A stretch of DNA of 64,000 bases from Mytilus galloprovincialis (Eukaryota > Mollusca > Bivalvia > Mytilida > Mytilidae). Positions 11,702 through 24,226 of the stretch are shown piece after piece. How positions within the stretch are numbered: position 1 is the first letter of the stretch; every line of letters starts with the position of its first letter. Below the pieces are notes generated by a model. It worked only from the letters and a program-made list of their open reading frames with translations. It was not told the DNA's origin and ran no database searches. The stretch covers positions 35,802,321 to 35,866,320 of the forward strand of contig NC_134851.1 in assembly GCF_965363235.1 (NCBI RefSeq), read 5' to 3'. The translations under genes were made by a program, and so were the position numbers.

Positions 11702-13389
11702 ACACGACATTCAATTGATTTTATGGTAAGGTAAAGCATGGTAAACACAGATTAATTAAATTAAAAATGTCAAAATAAAATCTTCTGTTTTATTCGTCAA
11801 CTTCCGCCAGTAGTATAAAGTGCAATATAAGTTTTGTCAAAAGATATAGTATGATTTATTATGTATAAATATATAAATTGTAGATATATACACGCATGTT
11901 AAATGTTCGCAGCATCAATAAAACGTATCAGATAACAGATAATGAATACAAGTTGTCTCCCATTGAATATATGTTTCGTATAGCTATAATCAGTGACATA
12001 TAGCACAAGATTTTCGCAACTGTCCAAATTATCTTTAACTATCATAAACACCAACGAACACTCACGAGAACTCCTTGGTCATTAAAATTACAGAAGGACG
12101 GTGCTAGAAATACTTTTTTTTTTGAAAACTGAATAGCTTTCAGTGTAGTAAGGGTTTAGTATGTTTTTTTATTACTCTTTCTGCATACGCGTTTTGTATT
12201 CTTGCGTAAACGGAAAAAATTCACAGGACAGAAGGTCACAAATTTGAAATCACAGTCACTACGGCATGTACGGTGGCCGTTCATTCGTTTTTGAAAGACA
12301 ATGCTGACTCAAACACATATTATGTTTACCACATTTAGCTATTGAAGATACACAGCATGTGTAGTCATGTAAATAACATTGCAAAATATGGTGTATTGAT
12401 TACCAGAGAAGAGCTGTTAAAAGTCTGGGTTTTCAGTATTTGCCTAGTTTTTTCCAACGACCCTTTAGAAGAACCCATCCCTTACGAAGAGTCTGATTTA
12501 GAGGGGGAAATTAGCTCTCACCAGCAAGTCTTTAAGGCATTTGGGACTACGTAAAGCCAAGAATATCTAGATTTTTGTTTTATTTCTTCCCAATTTTTGC
12601 CGATAAGGTGTTATAAATTGTCGGCATATTCGACCGCAAAGTTCTTGTTTTTGTCTTTTAGCAGTATTATTTGTGAAACAAATCCGTTCTATTCGGCTGT
12701 AAGTAATGCTCTTGGTGTAATATATAAGACGGTGACAACTCAAAGGAGAAATGTATTGATGTTTGTGTTACGGCTTACAATACATATTTGTACATATGAA
12801 TGCCATCCTTCACTTTAGCATGTTGAGTAACAATATCAATACCCATAATTTTCGAAAAACTTGATCATCATACAAATAAAACACCGACCAACGTTTGTAG
12901 AAAATTTAAGTCACCATTCAATAGTCTTGAATGTTATACAAATATACTAGAAACAAACGATCAAATGTTAATGGTTTTTGTATTCTAAAATCTTGTGAAC
13001 TAGATATATACAAATTAAGTACAACAACCGGCGGAGTGCGTAGTTATACATTTCAAAATAAGGTAACAAACCAAATGCTACCTTATTTAACGACCTGTTT
13101 TCGTTGGTATCATTTGGTGTCAACGTTTTCAACTTTCGTATCCAAAATCTTCCCAGAGTGACACTCTCCTCTCTGAACCATGGTGCACGTCGTATCAGTC
13201 GGGTGACTATTGAAAATCTGGAACATTTAAACTTGATATGTAAATATGTTACCTTTAAGAAGACAACTAATCAGAAAATTAAATGCCGACAATGAATTTT
13301 CTACCATAAATACGATACATCAAACCGAGCAACAAGTAATCACTATGCTAGAGTTGACAATATATGTGTTGAATTTATAGGTACATTTT
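11702..13389. other. Spacer between the DUF5054-like gene and a retroelement remnant
   Basis: AT-rich. It holds the 3' UTR with AATAAA near 11775. An open stretch at 12437-12550 is bounded by TTTTCAG and TAC|GTAAAG and could be an orphan exon, but I recognise nothing in it and find no partner exon. Confidence 0.35.
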
Positions 13390-13429
13390 TACAACAAATT
13401 ACCGAAATTTCTAACCGAACTAACTGTGC

Positions 13430-13980
13430 GTCTCTTCTTATCGACCTCTTACTGTCATACACGAAGATAAAAGAAGCCAAATCATTTAACTTCACATTCA
13501 AATTTATTTATGGTGTTTTTTCAATTAACATACGAGACTTTTCTGATATGGTTTTATTATTATATACTCCGAAACAAGAAAGTTAAGAAACAGCAGACAC
13601 GGCTTTATCTGTCTAATTTCAAGACGATTTTCTTGAATATGTAAAAAGCGGTCATCTCAGTACCCGAAACTCTGACAAACAAGAAGTTTTTATTTTTTTA
13701 ATTATAACTTTTCCCCATCTTAAAAGCAATATACCAACTTCACCAGAATATGAGATATACATTTCACTACTCATTCGATATCTGAGATCTTGTAACTGCT
13801 ACTCAGACTTTGTAAAACGTCCAAGTGTCTAAGAAAAAGTTAATGAATCAGGATTATGTCAAAGACCGATTCGCCCTTTTTCTTTAAAATTGCAGTGGAA
13901 GATACCAAGACCTTGTTTATATCAATGTCCATGTCAAGTTCACAATTAATGCATGATGGTCTTGAAGTATATAGCTTCTA
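13430..13980 (+). pseudogene. Decayed retrotransposon reverse transcriptase fragment
   Basis: Read across frames, the translation gives AKSFNFTFKFIYGVFSINI, HLSTRNSDKQEVF, NFPHLKSNIPTSPEYEIYIS and LLIRYLRSCNCYSDFVKRPS. This is the order of a retroelement RT common in marine invertebrates, where the first block normally carries the Y-x-DD catalytic motif (here YGVFS, lost). Several stops and frame changes show it is dead. Related 3' fragments are at 20756-20840 (-) and 53630-53877 (+). Confidence 0.6.
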
Positions 13981-14643
13981 TTGTTGATACTTTATTCGTT
14001 TCATATAGATTAAAGTTATAAAATTATATTGGCTGTTTCAATTAAATTTATTTTACAGTTTTACCGAGCTGTGAGACTCCTCATTAAGAAGAGCAATTTT
14101 GTTGTTTCTTTTTTTTCTTCTAAGAACTCTCTTTTGCTGATAAGATACTACAAATTAAACGATAAGTCCATGCATTTCCTGTCAATAAAGTATCATTTGA
14201 ATCGAGAATTGTAACATATATCAATATGTAAAATCGATATTCGAAAGACGGTTGTGGCATAATTCATGCCTATCACATACATTGTCGTATTTATCTGTGT
14301 TTACAAAATATCTTATCGTTTCATCAAATGTTATAGTGCAAAGTATGTACAGCGGTTTCGTCGTTTCATAAATTTTGTCATAATACATCCATAATGTTTG
14401 GACTTTTCGCGGATCATGACATTCTTATGAATAATTACTAAAAGTGCATTTTTTATTGAATCAAAAACAAGTATACTCAAAATCTCTGTATATAGTTCCA
14501 GTCATCACATACACTTATGAAAGAGCAGATGTGTGCTGTGTTACTATTATTTTATTTTGCCAGGAAACATATTCATTTGTTAATAAAATGAAACTTGATC
14601 TAGTATCAAATATTTCCGTATATTGTCATTTGAAAAAATAATC

Positions 14644-14695
14644 ATGGCAGTGTTAATCAGTTTTAGTTTGATCATATTAATCTCAGTGATCACCT
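14644..14695 (+). CDS. Gene A exon 1: leader peptide
   Basis: The ATG at 14644 is preceded in its own frame by a stop at once upstream (TAA at 14639-14641 lies just before it). The exon gives 17 codons of hydrophobic leader and ends ACCT|GTAAGT (phase 1). It matches gene B exon 1 in length, phase and donor. Confidence 0.65.
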
Positions 14696-17600
14696 GTAAG
14701 TACTTTTATCTTTTTTATTCTTTTTCTTTGTTCATTGATTTATATAAAATCGCACGATTTTAGCACGATGAGTTTTGTTGTATCGTAGACGTAATAATAC
14801 ATTTATATTGCGCTGCCTGTAAGGGGTTCTGTAGGAGGCGAGTGTCTTGCTATTCATTTTAAATTTTAATTTAATAGGTCATGGAATTCTTTCTTCCACT
14901 ATAACATTTCAATGTAATAAGTTATGGAATCATTACATCCCCTCTAACATGTCAATTCAATCATTGTATTCCCTCATTAATTCTCATGTATGTATTGAAA
15001 AAATATAGATAAAGGAGCTACCATTTGATTTTTATGGGGGGCTAGGATGAACAATTTTGTCCTGCATTTTTTTTTAGCTGTAATCTCTTACCTGCCTTTT
15101 TATTTTTCACTCTGTTCGGTCCTGCCTTTTTTTTTAGTTTATCCTAATTTTTTTTTACCTAAATTGTGGTCCTGACTTTTTTTTTGCAAGTGTCTCATCC
15201 TGCCTTTTTTTTACTCAAAACTCCTGTCCTGCCTATTTTTTTTCAAATTTCATCCTAGCCCCCCCCCCCCCCCCCCCCCCCCATAAAAATCAAGTGGTAG
15301 CTCCCTAAAGTTAAACCATTTAGGATTATAATCAAGAGAGAAATAGAAGACAATTATCAAATTTGAATTGAAAATAAGTTACATTGTTATGATGAAAATA
15401 GTAATTTATTTTATACAAACATATGAAACTTAGTCGAGATTAAGGATCTAACCTAATGTTCCACGATTCTATTTCACCAAACTCCGTATAACTAACACCA
15501 ATCTGAAAATTGAAAATAAGTTACATAGTTATGATGAAAATAGTAATTTATTTTATACAAAAATATAAAACTTAGTCGAGATTAAGGATCTAACCTAATG
15601 TTCCACGATTCTATTTCACCAAACTCCGTATAACTAACACCAATCTGAAAATTGAAAATAAGTTACATAGTTATGATGAAAATAGTAATTTATTTTATAC
15701 AAAAATATAAAACTTAGTCGAGATTAAGGATCTAACCTAATGTTCCATGATTCTATTTCACCAAACTCCGTATAACTAACACCAATCTGAAAATTGAAAA
15801 TAAGTTACATAGTTATGATGAAAATAGTAAATTATTTTATACAAAAATATAAAACTTAGTCGAGATTAAGGATCTAACCTAATGTTCCACGATTCTATTT
15901 CACCAAACTCCGTATAACTAACACCAATCTGAAAATTGAAAAGGATGGCTATTTTCAATCTCCTAAAGGAGATGGTTTATTTTAAGTTCTTGAAAACGGG
16001 GAACAATTCACTTTTCGAGTGTAAAAGAGTAATAAATTCAGATTAATTCTCGTTAGAAATTTTTTTAAAAGATAGTAGAACTGAGAACAGAATCACCATT
16101 ATTTTCCACGTTTTTATATATATATTTCATGACTGCATCAGTTTAATTCATGTTTACTTTATATTGTATTTAAATTATATGTATAAAACCCTCTTCTTAT
16201 TTAGCCAAACAGTGTAACATATAGATCTGAAATATTTTTGTTATTTCCTGCGCGGGATTATAGCAGCCTGCACTGTGTCCAGCGTCCTAGACCACTCGTT
16301 TCTACAACATTTGACAATTATACTAAAACAACGTTAGGGATGATGAGGTCCTCTTAAAGACTGGCATCTTGATATTACCTGTAATTCACCTGTTTTAGTT
16401 CTTAACTAAAATATTCTTAAAAAGGATATTGCTTTTTATAAGGTTCATTGTAAAATATTAACAAAACATAGTATTTTACATATAATTGGCTTTCATATTA
16501 TAAAAATGTCCCAAGATTTTAAAAAGTTGATATGATCTAGCACAGTGGTGTTAGTTTTAATTTTACTTTGTTTTCATATTGTTTACAATCTTGCTATCTT
16601 GAATAAACGTAAGCACTTTATATTCTGTGAGCTTTTAAGTATTTATAATAGATTGAATAATTAAGCTTATGTAAAAGTATCTACAACTGTTTATTATCAA
16701 AGATAAAGTATATTTAAATTTTTTAGTCAGCTTGCATTAGTTTTCCAATACTTACGTGACGAATAAAGAAAGTAGCTTACAATTCAACAAGCCAGTTCTC
16801 ACAGGTAAACAGGTTGGGAACAACCCCTGAAATGAAGGATAACCCCACAATGTAATGACTATCGCTTTTTTAAGGGGTAGATTCCAAGTGATTATAAATA
16901 TTTGTTGGTAAAAAAAAACATACTATTTGCAAAAACTTTTCCCAAAGAACTATACATATATCCAGTAACATATTGCTAAAACATGTCTAAGAATTTTGGA
17001 ATATTCATGGACTACAATTTTTTTAATATCAAAATTATAAATAGTAGAATTAAACTCATCATAGAACCAGGATTAAAACTTTATATTTACGCCAGAAGCG
17101 CGTTTCGTCTACAAAAGACTCATCAGTAACGCTCAAATCAACAAATGTAAAAAAATATAAAAGGCCAAATAAAGTACGTAGTTGAAGAGCATTGAGAACC
17201 AAAAAGAATAGAAAAGTTGTTCTAAATATAATGAATTTTCGCCTTTTTAGCTCAACTCGCCCAAAGGCCCAAGTGAGCTTTTCTCAACACTTTGCGTCCG
17301 TCGTCGTTTACTTTTACAAAAATCTTCTCCTCTGAAAATGCTGGGCCAATTTAAACCAAACCTGGCCACAATCATCATTGGGGTATCTAGTTTGAAAAAT
17401 ATGTCCGGTGACCCGGCTAACCAACCAAGATGGCCGCCATGGCTGAAAACAGAACATAGTGGTAAAATGTAGATTTTGGCTCATATCTCTGAAACCAAAG
17501 CATTTAAAGCAAATCTGACAGAGGTTAAATTGTTAATCAGGTAAAGATCTATCTGCCCTGAAATTTTCAGATGAATCCGAGAACCCGCTGTTGAGTTTCT

Positions 17601-20600
17601 GCCCCTAAATAGGTATTTTAAGGAAATTTTTCCGTTTTTGGTTATTATCTTGAATACTATTATAGATAGAGATAAACTGTAAACTGCAATAATGTTCAGC
17701 AAAGTAAGATCTACAAAAAAGTCAACATTACCAAAATGGTCAATTGACCCCTTAAGGAGTAATTGCCCTTTATAGTCAATTTTTACAATTTTTTTACAAT
17801 TTTTGTAATCTTTTACAAAAATCTTCTCTGAAGGTTCTAACACAAATTTAACCAAACTTGTCCACTATCGTCATTAGGGCATCTAGTTTAAAAAATGTGC
17901 CCGATGACCCCGCCCGTGAACCAAGATGGCCACCATGGCTTAAAATAGTACATAGGGTAAAATGCAGATTTTGGCTCATATCTCTGAAACCAAAGCATAA
18001 AGACAAAATATGCTGTAGATAAAATTGTTCATTAGGTCAAGATTTATCCCCCCCTGAAACTTTCAGACCAATCGGGCAACTTGTTGGGCTGCAGCCTGAA
18101 TTGTTAATTTTAAGGAAATTTTGCAGCTTTTGGTTATTATCTTGAATATTATTATAGATAGAGATGAACTGTAAATAGCAATAACGTAAAGCAAAGTAAG
18201 AGCTACAAATAAGTCCACTTGACCAAAGTGGTCAATTGACCTCATACGGAGTTATTGTCCTTTATAGTCATTTTTTAACAATGTTCATAAATTTTGATCT
18301 ACAAACACATCACTAACACCAAAACACAATTTTGTCACGAATCCATCTGTCTCCTCAATGGAAATTATTTTTTGGCATACTTGATTTGCATAGGATTTTT
18401 CAATAAAATGCTGAAAATATGCTTTAAACATTGCAAAAAACAAATATTTCATCAAATAAATTTAAGTCAGATATTCCTATGAAATTCATAATATGGATAT
18501 CCTTTTCATATTGGATACAATTTCTATTAAGTATGATGCAGACATTTCATAGTCAAAGCGTTACAACTAAGATACTACACAGGCGTCAAAAGGCGTCATT
18601 ATGGAGTAAAGGGGGTGGCGTCAAAAGGCGTCATTATGGAGGAAAGGATTAATAAGCACATAGACCAAAATGAGCGACACAGGCTCTTTGGAGCTTCTAG
18701 TTTAGTTTAAAAAGCCAAGTTTTTGGTTTTTCTCTTCTATACAACAGCGAATTACTCCCTTTCTGAGGGGGCAGTTTATTTGATATAGACATAATTATAT
18801 ATTAACTGTTTACAAAATTTTTTTTTTTTGAAATAATAACTTAGGTTTTTCTACCTCAGGAATATATTTAATACCTTAGCTGTATTTGGCAAAACCTTTA
18901 GGAATTGCTTGTCCTCAATGCTCTTCAACTTGCAACAAGTATAAACAAATTCAATCCTGGTATCTATGGTGAGCTTATTTCCTCATTAAATGAATATCCC
19001 TTATAGGGTTTGGGTGATATTTTAATAAATGAATGGATGGACCGTTAACGTTCAGTGGAAACTATAACATTCATGTCATGACGAATATTTGTTGATTTAA
19101 TATTCACAAAATCTGCATTGTACTTAACCGACACTCTGAGCCAAATTTTAAGCATAGAAATTCACAGTGTAAAAGTCCGCAGGTAGACATATCCCCCTCC
19201 CAGACCTGTGAACAATATATTTTCATTCGATATATGGCGAAAAATTAGGATCGACCACTGCCCCACATTTCCGCCTGAATAGTTTAAGTTATAAGCATTT
19301 TTTTTCGTTTACCGCATAATTGTCTGTATGGAAAGTAATGTTGTATCTGTATTGGTAACGGACTGGATATAAATGGTCGGTGAACATCATATTTCATATA
19401 GTCTAGCTTTATTATAATAAGTTTTCTATGCGTTTTATTCGGGAGCTTAACTTAACTTCTAAGGCCCCCTTAACAAATTCTTTGTTTGATGTTGCCTAAC
19501 CGTGCCTTGTAGGTTCAGGTACAATGTAGGTAGAAAAAGATTATTTTTTGGACCAACAATTTACATGTTTTAAAAACAAAGTTAGTAACTATTTTGATCT
19601 GAGCGACACTGATGAGTCTTATGTAGAGGAATACGCATATGGCGTATTAGATTATAATCATGGTACCTTTAATGATTAATTAGAGCACAATTGATTTTTA
19701 AACTTTGTGTTATTAACTGATTTGTGTAGAACGCTATTTGGATGGGTAGTTAGGCAGCATCAACCAATTATATGATTCAATTTTATGTCTGGCCTCAATG
19801 CCAAATTATTGCTGTTACAGGTATTTCTGATACTGATGCAGAAACAACGAGTGCCACATGTACCGACGATAAAGAAGGTATGTCAACAGTATTAATATAA
19901 TATATTACATTGAATTTGTAATATAAGTGATTTCGTAAAATTCCTGGAGATCATTGTCGCTCTTGTAAGATCTGATAACGAGGACAATCTGAGGTGAATG
20001 CTTAAAAATAGTCTTAATTAAATGTATAAAGGTCTCCAATATGGAGATATGATATCACATTGTAGGGTGATTTGTATAAATCATATATTTTTGTTAATCA
20101 GTTAAACTGTCCGTAATTTATATAAGGCAAAGATTGTTAAAACATTCAAAATTTTGTTATTCTGAAAACAAAAACCTTGATTTACCGTACGCAGGAAATA
20201 TGAAAAAAATAAAAACACTGAGCTCCCAGGAAATTTCTAAACGAAAAGTCCTTAAGGAAAAGCAAATTCAAAAGCTAAACACATCAACCAAATGATTAAC
20301 AACTGTCATATTCCTGACTTGGTAGGAAATGGTGGATTAAACCTTGTTTTATTGCTAGCTAAATCCCTCACTTGTATGACAGTCGCATAAAATTCCATTA
20401 TATTGACAACGATGTATGAAAAATAAACACCAGACATAATGGATATTTTTTTTAAATAGTGGCAATTCGACATTGTGTTATCATCTTATTCACTATAAAA
20501 ACAAACAAATATGTAAACAACCAAAAAACATTAAAGCATACAGACAAAGGACATTAGCAAAAATGAATGACAGGTATACAAAAATTCACCATAGCACAAT

Positions 20601-23600
20601 AACACAATGATGGGATGTATAAGTACCTTCCCACATCAAATGAATATTACCAAAATGGACTGATCAGTAAACGTAATAATTTACGAAGACAAATAAAAGA
20701 ATACCATGACACGTTATTAAGATAATACACAAAGTCAATACCTAGAATCTATACTTCAAGACCATCGTGTAGTATTTGTGAAGTTGATATGGAATATTTA
20801 TCAATAACATGAATAAGGTCTTGGTATTTTCCGATATTTTTTTTTAGTAAAAGGACAAGACGTCCTTTAATATACCCCTAGTTCATCAACCTTGTTCACC
20901 CTCTAGTTCATACACGTTTTAAGTGAAAGGCATTGTATCGACGGAATCGAAGTCACAACGAGCATTGAATTACTGAACCTCGTTTCATGGCTTTAATGGA
21001 TGTTATTGGGTGCACTGAAGCATTTTGTCGTATATCGTTGCATATCATTTCCACAGCAGATACTACATTTTTGAGAGAAAAACATAATTAGACATACTTT
21101 ATTCACAACAATTTACATCAGATGACACTTACACAAGATAAAATATGAAATATATGTTTTTAATCATGCAAAATACCTTGAACGCCTGTAATATACAAAT
21201 TTACTGACGGTTTATTTATTATTATATACAAATATGTTAGTGTAAAGTGTCTTAGAAATCTCCAAGTTTACGCTACGTTAATTGTTTTATGAATATCTTT
21301 TTTTTCTTTTGCAGGAGAACTACTAATGTTTTTTTCAGCAGGATTTATGACAGCATCCTTAGTATTTTCCATTGGTTGCTTTGTTTCAAAACGCAGCACC
21401 CAACCAAGGTATACACGATATAATATATTCATATTCATATGTTCATTAAAGGTTTCTACATATTAAAACAAATTTACTTGGATTATTATAAATTCTCCAC
21501 TTATTTCTAATTTATAACACACTTTATTTAACTTAGTCAATAGAGTTGTTTTCTCTTTGTCTAACCAAAGTAAAATCAATTTTATTTGGAATAAGGTTGT
21601 GTATATATATATATTGCTACAAATTATTTGATTCGAAATTTCTTCACGAAGAAAGATTAAATCTAGATAAAAAAAATCACAAATTCTCGACTTGTGTGTC
21701 AATGAAGTTGAAAAGACCTCCTGCCTTACTAAATAAGAATGGCACCAGCCTTATATATTCAAAGATGTGAAAAGGGGCAGAGTCACTTCTTGGTTAAAAA
21801 CGAATAATAAAACTCGTGTCATCTTCATACTTAAATGTATCTTAACGTCACGTTATAAATAAATTCATTACAATACTTTAAAAACTGGCCGGTAAAATAA
21901 TTACATAGCCAGCACTACAAAACATAAATCATATCTATTCATCAACAAATTAAGGTATCCTTTAAATCCTTAAAGCGAAGTATCTTTAACGGTGTAATTT
22001 TGAGACAGAATCAACTTTTTTTTTAATGTTGTTGTGTTGAAAATAAAGGGAAATGCATTTCATCTTCTAACACCAACAAACTCTGAATGTTCTGAATTCT
22101 TTATAACGATCTTAACCTACCAAGGAACTGTGGTCAGCTATCAGAAATCTCTTCCGTCCTCGAAGGCATTTTATTTTAAAATTTATAAAAATAACGACAT
22201 GTTTACAGTGCAAGTGTTTCATTCATTTGCAGAAATTATGCTTTGATTATGCTTACAGATTAAGTTTTTGTATCTTGCTTTTTTACCAGATTAGGTATGA
22301 GTGCCCATGAGAACACTCTCCATCCAAGTACAATGTATAAAAATTAACACCTATAGGTCAAATATGTCTCGTTGGCACTCATACCTCATTTTCTTATATC
22401 TAAATACAAAGTAATGAATTCAAAACGGAGCCTTGGCTAAATTGCAAATTATGCGTCCTGTGCTCAATTTTTCAATTTAAATAAATTTAGCGTTTAACTA
22501 CCATTTTTATATATAACAAAATCACAGTTCGTGGATGTCTGTTCATTTCTATCTATATATTACTGTTTTTAGTTTACTTTATTCTTATATTCCTCGATTA
22601 CGACATCATTATCCCCGTAGCTTTGCTTGCCATGAAGTACACGACAGGTTTCCCTTGTTGATCAAGTACCATATACTAATGCGCATTCTTTGATTTTTTT
22701 TAATAGTATTTTGTCTTTCGTCGTCTAACTTTAGGATATGGTGTTGTACATTAATCCTCGAAATTTTGATTTTGACTATCCTCATGGCATCTTCTTCCTC
22801 TTTTATTTGTTTTTTTTAATATTTCTTTATTCACATTTTCAAAGTATTGTATAATACAATCTCAATTAAAATAAAAAAAATACGACAAATTCAAATTTAT
22901 TTAACATTTGTCTTATTTGCTTACACTGACTAGTATATTTTATTTTGTTATTCAGCAATAAGAACAATAATGACACTACGATAACTGACCAAGGGGAACT
23001 TATGTTTGCAACAGCACCAGATAATGTATACGTTAACGAAGGATCGTGTGAGTCCGATCGTAAAAGTTATGGATACTGCAATATTGAAAAGAACTCTGAA
23101 AACTGTTCTCAGTCATCGAAATCTAAAAAGATATTAAATCAACTAGATTCGTATGATATGGTTGAGCACAATCGAGCAAAATCGCATTTGGGGAATGATG
23201 AAGATGATTCAAATCCGTATAACCATGTGACAGTCGATATGGAGGTTACCGAATACGACAACGCATGTTTTCTAAAGCCAAGGGCTGCAGTCATGGATCC
23301 AACATATTCTCATTTGTCAGAAGCAAACTTGCATATTGAAAGTCCTAATGCTACGAAACAAAAAGGTGACGAAGTAAACAACCAAACAAAGAGTTCCAAT
23401 GCTGAAACAAATTCAAAAGATCAACAGCAAAACACGTCAGAAAGGCAAAAGCCAAGGAAACCAGAAACGGAAAAAAGATACCAAAGGAAACCAGATATAC
23501 CACAGAAGCCTGAAATCAAAACTGATGACAGAAAAAAAACAAAACTAAAGGTCTTAGTGAATGGCGAAGAGCAGATACAAGAACATAAGATATGCTTAAA

Positions 23601-24201
23601 TGCTGAAATGGAGGAAAGCTCAAATATGACAAATTATGAAACCGACAATGATAAACTTGAAATAAAAGAGGGAAATAGGCTTAACAGAAAGAAGTTTGGA
23701 TACTCTTTCGTCCAGAAAAAGAAAGAAATCCCAAATAAAGATTCAGCAGAAACACCTAATGGATCCGATGCATTTGAAATTTCATGTGACGACGATGAAA
23801 AATCCTTCAAAATCAGGAGTAAAAATAAAGAACATAACACTGCAGAGAAATCAACTGAAGCAAAGAATGGGAAATCATCACTTGAGGTTTTGTTCGATCA
23901 AAGTAATGGTTTTTTCCTCTTTATTTCAAATTGTGAAGAGAGCAATGAAAGGAGCAACAAACACGTTTTTCCTGAAACCAGTTGCGGAAAATTAGCATTC
24001 CCAAATGGTAGGTATGAAACGTCAAGTAATAATGATAGTGATTCAGAAACCGAATTACTTCCACCTGGAATGGCCATCAATATTTTGTATGAGGATGTGC
24101 CAATTACCAAAGGAAATGTCAGGATCAGTGCTGTTGATGAGTCTTCGGGTCAGGAACTTGAATCGTCTCATGAACAATCTGAGGAGAATTACTCTATTTG
24201 A
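14644..24201 (+). CDS. Gene A: single-pass membrane protein with tiny ectodomain and tyrosine-motif tail (LAT/PAG-like adaptor architecture)
   Basis: Exons are 14644-14695, 19821-19877, 21315-21408 and 22956-24201, with GT-AG borders and phases 1, 1, 2; the total is 1449 nt or 482 residues. Residues 1-18 are a hydrophobic leader (MAVLISFSLIILISVITC), 19-37 a short acidic/Thr-rich ectodomain, 39-60 a membrane helix (FSAGFMTASLVFSIGCFV) with Cys58 at its inner edge, and the rest a hydrophilic, disordered-looking tail. Tail tyrosines: YVNE (Y93), YCNI (Y108), YDMV (Y134), YNHV (Y156), YDNA (Y168), YSHL (Y185), YSFV (Y317) and ILYEDV (Y446). YxN is the known Grb2-SH2 consensus, and IxYxxV fits an ITIM-type motif. 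Signalling by phosphotyrosine is inferred. Further phase 1-1 ectodomain exons could hide in the 5.1-kb first intron, so the tiny ectodomain is a minimum model. It is a paralogue of gene B. Confidence 0.72.
15013..15305. mobile_element. MITE with TAA target duplication and a ~30-base poly-C tract (PIF/Harbinger-like ends)
   Basis: Ends are AGGAGCTACCATTTGATTTT and (inverted) GGGAGCTACCACTTGATTTT, continuing into G/C runs. Flanks are TAA on both sides (15010-15012, 15306-15308). The interior is repeated CCTGCCTTTTTTTT-like text and a C run at about 15259-15282. It is in intron 1 of gene A. Confidence 0.55.
15370..15938. repeat. Tandem array, four units of 142 bp
   Basis: Units begin GAAAATAAGTTACAT at 15370, 15512, 15654 and 15796; spacing is exactly 142 bp with only a few substitutions. 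The array is in intron 1 of gene A. High identity suggests recent amplification. No coding frame. Confidence 0.85.
16245..16308 (-). repeat. tRNA-derived SINE head fragment, minus strand
   Basis: The minus strand reads CGAGTGGTCTAGGACGCTGG then ACACAGTGCAGGC, matching the A-box region of the SINE at 6020-6206. The B box is not preserved. Confidence 0.4.
17055..17200 (+). repeat. R4 repeat copy
   Basis: CTCATCATAGAACCAGGATT, CGTTTCGTCTACAAAAGACT and GTTGAAGAGCATTGAGAACC match 6605-6885. It ends close to the start of R1 copy 3. Confidence 0.6.
17244..18702 (+). mobile_element. Composite element R1, copy 3 (two modules)
   Basis: It starts TTTTTAGCTCAACTCGCCCA and ends GAGCGACACAGGCTCTTTGG then AGCTTCTAG. 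Modules start near 17320 and 17818. Two 32-34-bp copies of GGCGTCAAAAGGCGTCATTA lie at about 18583-18648. It sits in intron 1 of gene A. Confidence 0.7.
18835..18975 (-). repeat. R4 repeat copy, inverted
   Basis: TTTTTCTACCTCAGG, TTAGCTGTATTTGGCAAAAC and CTCAATGCTCTTCAACTT are the reverse complement of the R4 landmarks at 6605-6885. Confidence 0.6.
19821..19877 (+). CDS. Gene A exon 2: short ectodomain
   Basis: The exon lies between acceptor GCTGTTACAG and donor GAAG|GTATGT; it is 57 nt, phase 1-1. It encodes ISDTDAETTSATCTDDKE. Its counterpart in gene B (32399-32446) is also short, Ser/Thr-rich and phase 1-1, which supports it as a real exon despite its size. Confidence 0.6.
20200..20700 (-). 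repeat. R2 repeat copy, inverted, in intron 2 of gene A
   Basis: AACTGTCATATTCCTGACTT, CTCACTTGTATGACAGTCGC and ATAAAATTCCATTATATTGAC match the reverse complement of 54660-54920. The remainder (GACATTGTGTTATCATCTTA) is shared with 51900-51950. Confidence 0.55.
20756..20840 (-). pseudogene. Retroelement 3' fragment, minus strand
   Basis: The minus strand translates as KYQDLIHVIDKYSISTSQIL then HDGLEV, matching the end of the retroelement fragments at 13980 and 53877. It is a short decayed piece in intron 2 of gene A. Confidence 0.45.
21315..21408 (+). CDS. Gene A exon 3: transmembrane helix
   Basis: The acceptor TTTTCTTTTGCAG ends at 21314 and the donor CCAAG|GTATAC follows 21408 (phase 1 in, 2 out). 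It encodes FFSAGFMTASLVFSIGCFV then SK, a single membrane helix with basic stop-transfer residues. The FSAGFMTA and IGCFVSK blocks are shared with gene B at 34535-34625. Confidence 0.75.
22282..22405. repeat. R3 fragments head to head (short foldback)
   Basis: AGGTATGAGTGCCCATGAGA at the left and TCTCGTTGGCACTCATACCT at the right are near-perfect inverted copies of the R3 start. It lies in intron 3 of gene A. Confidence 0.55.
22956..24201 (+). CDS. Gene A exon 4: cytoplasmic tail
   Basis: The acceptor TTGTTATTCAG ends at 22955; the exon runs 1246 nt to a TGA at 24199-24201. It holds all tail tyrosine motifs, a K/E/Q-rich middle, a conserved NRKKFGYSFVQ block and the C-terminal MAINILYEDV block. 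The frame is open a few codons upstream of the acceptor, but exon 3 joins only at 22956 (AG+C). Confidence 0.8.
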
Positions 24202-24226
24202 ACATCTAGCTTATTTGAACAGTATA

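Noticed and set aside
12437-12550. Open stretch with acceptor TTTTCAG and donor TAC|GTAAAG
   Set aside because: No recognisable protein content, no neighbouring exon in compatible phase, and no paralogue elsewhere in the window; kept only as a note.
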